Shown: one piece after another, positions 6,770-8,880 of the stretch
Layout of the letters: each line of letters starts with the position of its first letter
Numbering within the stretch: the first letter of the stretch is position 1
Origin: Methanomassiliicoccus sp.
GTDB lineage: Archaea > Thermoplasmatota > Thermoplasmata > Methanomassiliicoccales > JACIVX01
DNA length: 8,880 nt
Assembly (NCBI GenBank): GCA_020725985.1
Contig: DYTM01000015.1
Coordinates: 3,957 to 12,836, forward strand
Direction: 5' to 3'
Program-made: the position numbers and the translations under genes
The notes under the pieces: generated by a model
Database searches by the model: none
What the model was told of the DNA's origin: nothing
What the model saw: the letters and a program-made list of their open reading frames with translations, nothing else

Positions 6770-6786
6770 CATTCTCATCCAGAATG
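6770..6786 (-). repeat. Short hairpin competing with the large one
   Basis: CATTCT and AGAATG (6770-6775 and 6781-6786) form six base pairs around a five-base loop. The segment 6781-6785 is also one arm of the outer stem of the neighbouring large hairpin, so the two folds exclude each other. Confidence 0.45.
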
Positions 6787-6840
6787 GCAACAGCCGGGAG
6801 ATGGGCTCGCGCCCTATTCGGTCCCTTGGTTGCCAATTCT
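6781..6840 (-). ncRNA. Nested hairpin element, candidate structured leader or RNA
   Basis: The minus strand folds into three stacked helices. The outer one pairs AGAAT then GGCAAC (6840-6829, with one bulged base) with GTTGCC then ATTCT (6791-6781), 11 pairs. The middle one pairs GGGA with TCCC. The inner one pairs GGGC with GCCC around GCGA, a GNRA-type tetraloop. On the plus strand the loop would be TCGC, so the minus strand is the likelier transcript. The element lies between the divergent TATA region near 6891 and the small ORF at 6753, so it would sit in that ORF's leader. Whether it is transcribed is unknown; it could also be a DNA-level inverted repeat. Confidence 0.45.
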
Positions 6841-6890
6841 GGTGACTTGGATCTAACGCGCATCCCAGGTGCCAAATGCCTCAGTAAGGG

Positions 6891-6898
6891 TTTTATAT
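6891..6898 (+). promoter_or_regulatory. TATA box for the leaderless 70-aa gene
   Basis: TTTTATAT preceded by the purine-rich GTAAGGG fits an archaeal TATA with BRE in the plus direction. The expected start, 22-27 nt downstream, falls on the ATG at 6921. It also overlaps the first possible ATG of the frame (6897), which rules that one out. Read backwards it is ATATAAAA, so it might also serve the minus strand. Confidence 0.7.
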
Positions 6899-6920
6899 GC
6901 TGAAGGCATTGGACGCCCCG

Positions 6921-7133
6921 ATGGCAGAGTCCCAGTTCCCCAGGAAGGCAAAGATGGCCATTTCCGTTGTTCTCATAGTCGCGGGATTCGCCATGTACTG
7001 GGGATGGGGCATCATCTACGGAAGCTGGAACGTCTTCGAGAAGGAGTACATCGGCGTCTACTCGATCGTCGTCGTGCTCATCGGCTTCGGACTTCTGGGC
7101 CTTCTTCTTTCCCTCAGAGAGCAGAAGGAATAA
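6921..7133 (+). CDS. Small two-helix membrane protein, apparently leaderless
   Basis: This is the only plus-strand gene I support here. The 70-aa product has a short basic N-terminus (MAESQFPRKAK), a helix at about 12-33 containing an aromatic, glycine-rich MYWGWG, an outer loop (YGSWNVFEKEYIG) and a second helix at about 44-66 ending in a charged tail (LREQKE). The pattern suggests both ends in the cytoplasm. No family is recognised. The frame opens at 6897, but that ATG is inside the TATA box; the ATG at 6921 lies where transcription should begin and has no ribosome site, which points to a leaderless message. It runs towards proS, with 45 nt between the two stops, and diverges from the small ORF and membrane protein on its left. 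Confidence 0.75.
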   Translation: MAESQFPRKAKMAISVVLIVAGFAMYWGWGIIYGSWNVFEKEYIGVYSIVVVLIGFGLLGLLLSLREQKE

Positions 7134-7178
7134 GGTGTCCGATTCCGCGATCTATTGATCCCTTCTCCGAGTCAGCAA

Positions 7179-8576
7179 TCACATCGCCCTTGCGCCGTAG
7201 GCTACCTGACTCGTCTCCTTACCACAGACTACGCATTTGCCGCTGAACTCCTCCGCGGGATAGGGAGTGCCCAGCAACTTGAGCTCGGTCAGCTCCTCGA
7301 ACCTGTGCCCGCACTCCTCGGAGCCGCACCACCCGAAGCGGATTATCTTCCGAGGGAGATTGTCCAGGGATTCCACATCAGCAATCGAATTCCGGAAGTA
7401 GGCCTTCGCCTTCTCGAAGATGTCCTTCGATATCGAAGCGAGGAGGGAACGGACCTCTCCTGCCACACTCGTCCGGGGGACCGTCCCTTTTTCAAGCGAA
7501 TCCCTTCTCGCGTATGTCACAACGCCCTGCTTAATGTCCCGGGAGCCAATCTCGAGCCTGAGCGGAACGCCTTTGATCTCCCAGTCGTAGAACTTGCTCC
7601 CCGGCCTCTCATCCCGCTCGTCGAGCTTCGTCCTTATTCCCTCCCGGACAAGCTCGTCCCTCAGGGCCCTGGCCTCCCTTTCCACCTCCTCCACCTTCCC
7701 CTTCGCCAGTATCGGAATGATGACGATCTGGAATGGGGCGATGTCCGGGGGCAGGATGAGGCCTTTGTCGTCCCCGTGAACACCCACCACCGCCCCGACG
7801 AGCCGCTCGCTCATGCCGAAGGTCGTCTGGTGCGCGTATCTCATTTCGCCGGCAGGATCCTCATACTTGATCTCGAACGGTCTTGAGAAGTTCTCTCGGT
7901 AGTGGTGAATGCTGCCGAGCTGGAGGCTTCTTCCGTCTGGTAGAGTGGTGTCCACCCCCACCGTGTAGTAAGCTCCGGGGAACTTGTCCCAGTCCGTTCT
8001 CTTCAGGAGGAGATAGGGAACGCAGAGCCGCTCAGCCAGTTTCTCAAGAATTGCGAAGTCCTCCTCCACCTGCCTCTGCGCATCCTCCTCGTCCACGTGG
8101 CAGGTGTGGGATTCGAAGAAGTGTATCTCCCTCACCCTGATGAACGCCCTCGTCATCTTCGTCTCGTACCTGAAGGTGTTCACGATCTGGTAGGTCTTGA
8201 GCGGGAGGTCGGTGTGGGACCTGACCCACAGGGAGAAGATCGGATACATCGCGGTCTCGCTCGTCGGTCTGAGAAGGAGCCTTACATCCAGGGGATTGAC
8301 GCCCGCGTGGGTGACCCAGTACACCTCGGCGTCGAAGCCTTTGATGTGGTCCTTTTCCTTCTTGAACTCCGTCTCTGGGACAAGCAGTGGAAAGCAGACC
8401 TCATCGTGGCCGGTGGCGTCGAACTCCTTCCTGATGAACGAGTCGATGAGGAGCATGATCTTCCAGCCGTAGCCCGTCCAGACGTTCATTCCCTTGACGG
8501 GGTATCGCTTGTCCGTCAGGTTCGCCTTTTCTACGATCTCGTTGTACCACTCGCTGAAGTTCTCTTCCTTCTTCAT
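7179..8576 (-). CDS. proS: Prolyl-tRNA synthetase, archaeal/eukaryotic type
   Basis: This class IIa enzyme charges tRNA-Pro with proline in the cytoplasm. The 465-aa product is full length for the archaeal form and lacks the bacterial editing insert. Visible parts are motif 1 around FPLLVPE (62-68), the RPTSETAMY segment (103-111), motif 2 FRYETKMTRAFIRVREIHF (135-153), the proline pocket region with GAYYTVGVDT (201-210), and motif 3 with GMSERLVGAVVGVHGDDKG (254-272). The anticodon domain starts near 283, and the C-terminal zinc-type domain has cysteines 417, 422, 448 and 451. The protein ends ARAM, where relatives usually end in tyrosine. The ATG at 8576 has GGGTG 7 nt upstream and a TATA box at 8621-8629. 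The gene lies 85 nt after prs but is probably transcribed on its own. Confidence 0.97.
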   Translation of the reverse strand: MKKEENFSEWYNEIVEKANLTDKRYPVKGMNVWTGYGWKIMLLIDSFIRKEFDATGHDEVCFPLLVPETEFKKEKDHIKGFDAEVYWVTHAGVNPLDVRLLLRPTSETAMYPIFSLWVRSHTDLPLKTYQIVNTFRYETKMTRAFIRVREIHFFESHTCHVDEEDAQRQVEEDFAILEKLAERLCVPYLLLKRTDWDKFPGAYYTVGVDTTLPDGRSLQLGSIHHYRENFSRPFEIKYEDPAGEMRYAHQTTFGMSERLVGAVVGVHGDDKGLILPPDIAPFQIVIIPILAKGKVEEVEREARALRDELVREGIRTKLDERDERPGSKFYDWEIKGVPLRLEIGSRDIKQGVVTYARRDSLEKGTVPRTSVAGEVRSLLASISKDIFEKAKAYFRNSIADVESLDNLPRKIIRFGWCGSEECGHRFEELTELKLLGTPYPAEEFSGKCVVCGKETSQVAYGARAM

Positions 8577-8620
8577 GCCCCGGCACCCTTGGATGAGAGG
8601 ATTGAGTATGGGTGTTGATT

Positions 8621-8629
8621 CTATAAATG
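8621..8629 (-). promoter_or_regulatory. TATA box for proS
   Basis: CATTTATAG on the minus strand, preceded by GGAAA as a BRE-like element, lies about 49 nt before the proS ATG. It predicts a start near 8600 and a leader of about 24 nt containing the GGGTG ribosome site (8584-8588). Confidence 0.65.
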
Positions 8630-8661
8630 TTTCCAGAGGTGCGACAGAAGGAATGCGGAGG

Positions 8662-8880
8662 TCAGCGGACGGCCTCGGCTACGGCCGGTGCGACGGATAT
8701 CTCGGAGGCCTCGCCCTCGATCGTGTTCGTCGACACGACCTTGTCGCAACACTTCCTCAGCCGTTCGAGCGCGCCCTTCATGAAAAGTCCGTGGGTGCAG
8801 ACCGCGAAGACTGCCTTCGCCCCGAGCCGCCTCAGCTCGTTCGACGCAGCCTCGATCGTTCCGCCTGTGGAGATGATGTC
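8662..8880 (-). CDS. prs: Ribose-phosphate pyrophosphokinase, C-terminal part (5' end outside window)
   Basis: This enzyme makes PRPP from ribose 5-phosphate and ATP, feeding purine, pyrimidine, histidine and tryptophan synthesis. Only the last 72 codons are present. They begin inside the PRPP-binding loop of the phosphoribosyltransferase fold (DIISTGGTIEAA, visible residues 1-12) and continue with the conserved AVCTHGLFMKGALERL (26-41) and VVSTNTIEGEASEISVAPAVAEAV in two runs (VVSTNTIEGEA and SEISVAPAVAEAV), ending at the TGA at 8662. The sequence fits the compact archaeal PRPP synthetase. The start, and thus the promoter, lies beyond 8880. It supplies the substrate of the purine pathway to which purS and purL at the other end of the window belong. 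Confidence 0.93.
   Translation of the reverse strand, partial: DIISTGGTIEAASNELRRLGAKAVFAVCTHGLFMKGALERLRKCCDKVVSTNTIEGEASEISVAPAVAEAVR

Noticed and set aside
7134..7178. GATC-TATT-GATC mini-hairpin in the gap between the convergent stops
   Set aside because: It has only four base pairs and no T-run; a structured terminator is not supported.
7155..8618. Plus-strand open frames opposite proS (243, 173, 91 and 85 codons)
   Set aside because: proS is complete and conserved on the minus strand; these are antisense shadows with no supporting start signals.
1..8880. tRNA or rRNA genes, CRISPR array, insertion sequence, defence or phage genes
   Set aside because: I looked for cloverleaf arms, regularly spaced repeats, transposase motifs and flanking target duplications and saw none, including around the inverted repeat at 6781-6840.

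Overview
The window looks like part of an archaeal chromosome, most likely from a GC-rich euryarchaeal lineage; Thermoplasmatota is my best guess, but no single gene proves it. The evidence is the split PurS plus small PurL, a ProRS with a C-terminal four-cysteine domain, an archaeal-type TrmI, a PF14947-like winged-helix regulator, TATA boxes about 25 nt before expected transcript starts, and GGTGA/GAGG-type ribosome sites. I see no rRNA, tRNA, CRISPR array, insertion sequence or phage gene.

All recognised genes except one small one lie on the minus strand, so transcription runs right to left. From the right edge the order is: the C-terminal end of ribose-phosphate pyrophosphokinase (prs, cut by the edge); complete prolyl-tRNA synthetase (proS) with its own TATA box; a plus-strand, apparently leaderless 70-aa membrane protein convergent with proS; and a 167-nt divergent intergenic region with a nested hairpin. 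Next come a 36-codon small ORF coupled by TGATG to a five-helix membrane protein, and a gene-poor stretch ending at a strong TATA box. That box serves a membrane-anchored zinc-ribbon protein, which is followed by tRNA m1A methyltransferase (trmI) and a MarC-family membrane protein.

Further left lie a 179-nt gap, a 418-aa multi-helix membrane protein closely followed by a winged-helix regulator, then purS and purL (purL runs off the left edge).

Functionally the window joins PRPP and purine synthesis (prs at one end, purS-purL at the other), translation (proS, trmI) and several envelope proteins of unknown role. The core genes are ordinary. The parts most worth a second look are the nested hairpin with its competing small hairpin (6770-6840), the coupled small ORF behind it, the membrane-protein/winged-helix pair, and the methionine at the C-terminus of ProRS where a tyrosine is usual. 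Several starts should be moved inward from the longest possible reading: trmI to 5473, marC-like to 4658, the regulator to 2567, and the 70-aa gene to 6921.
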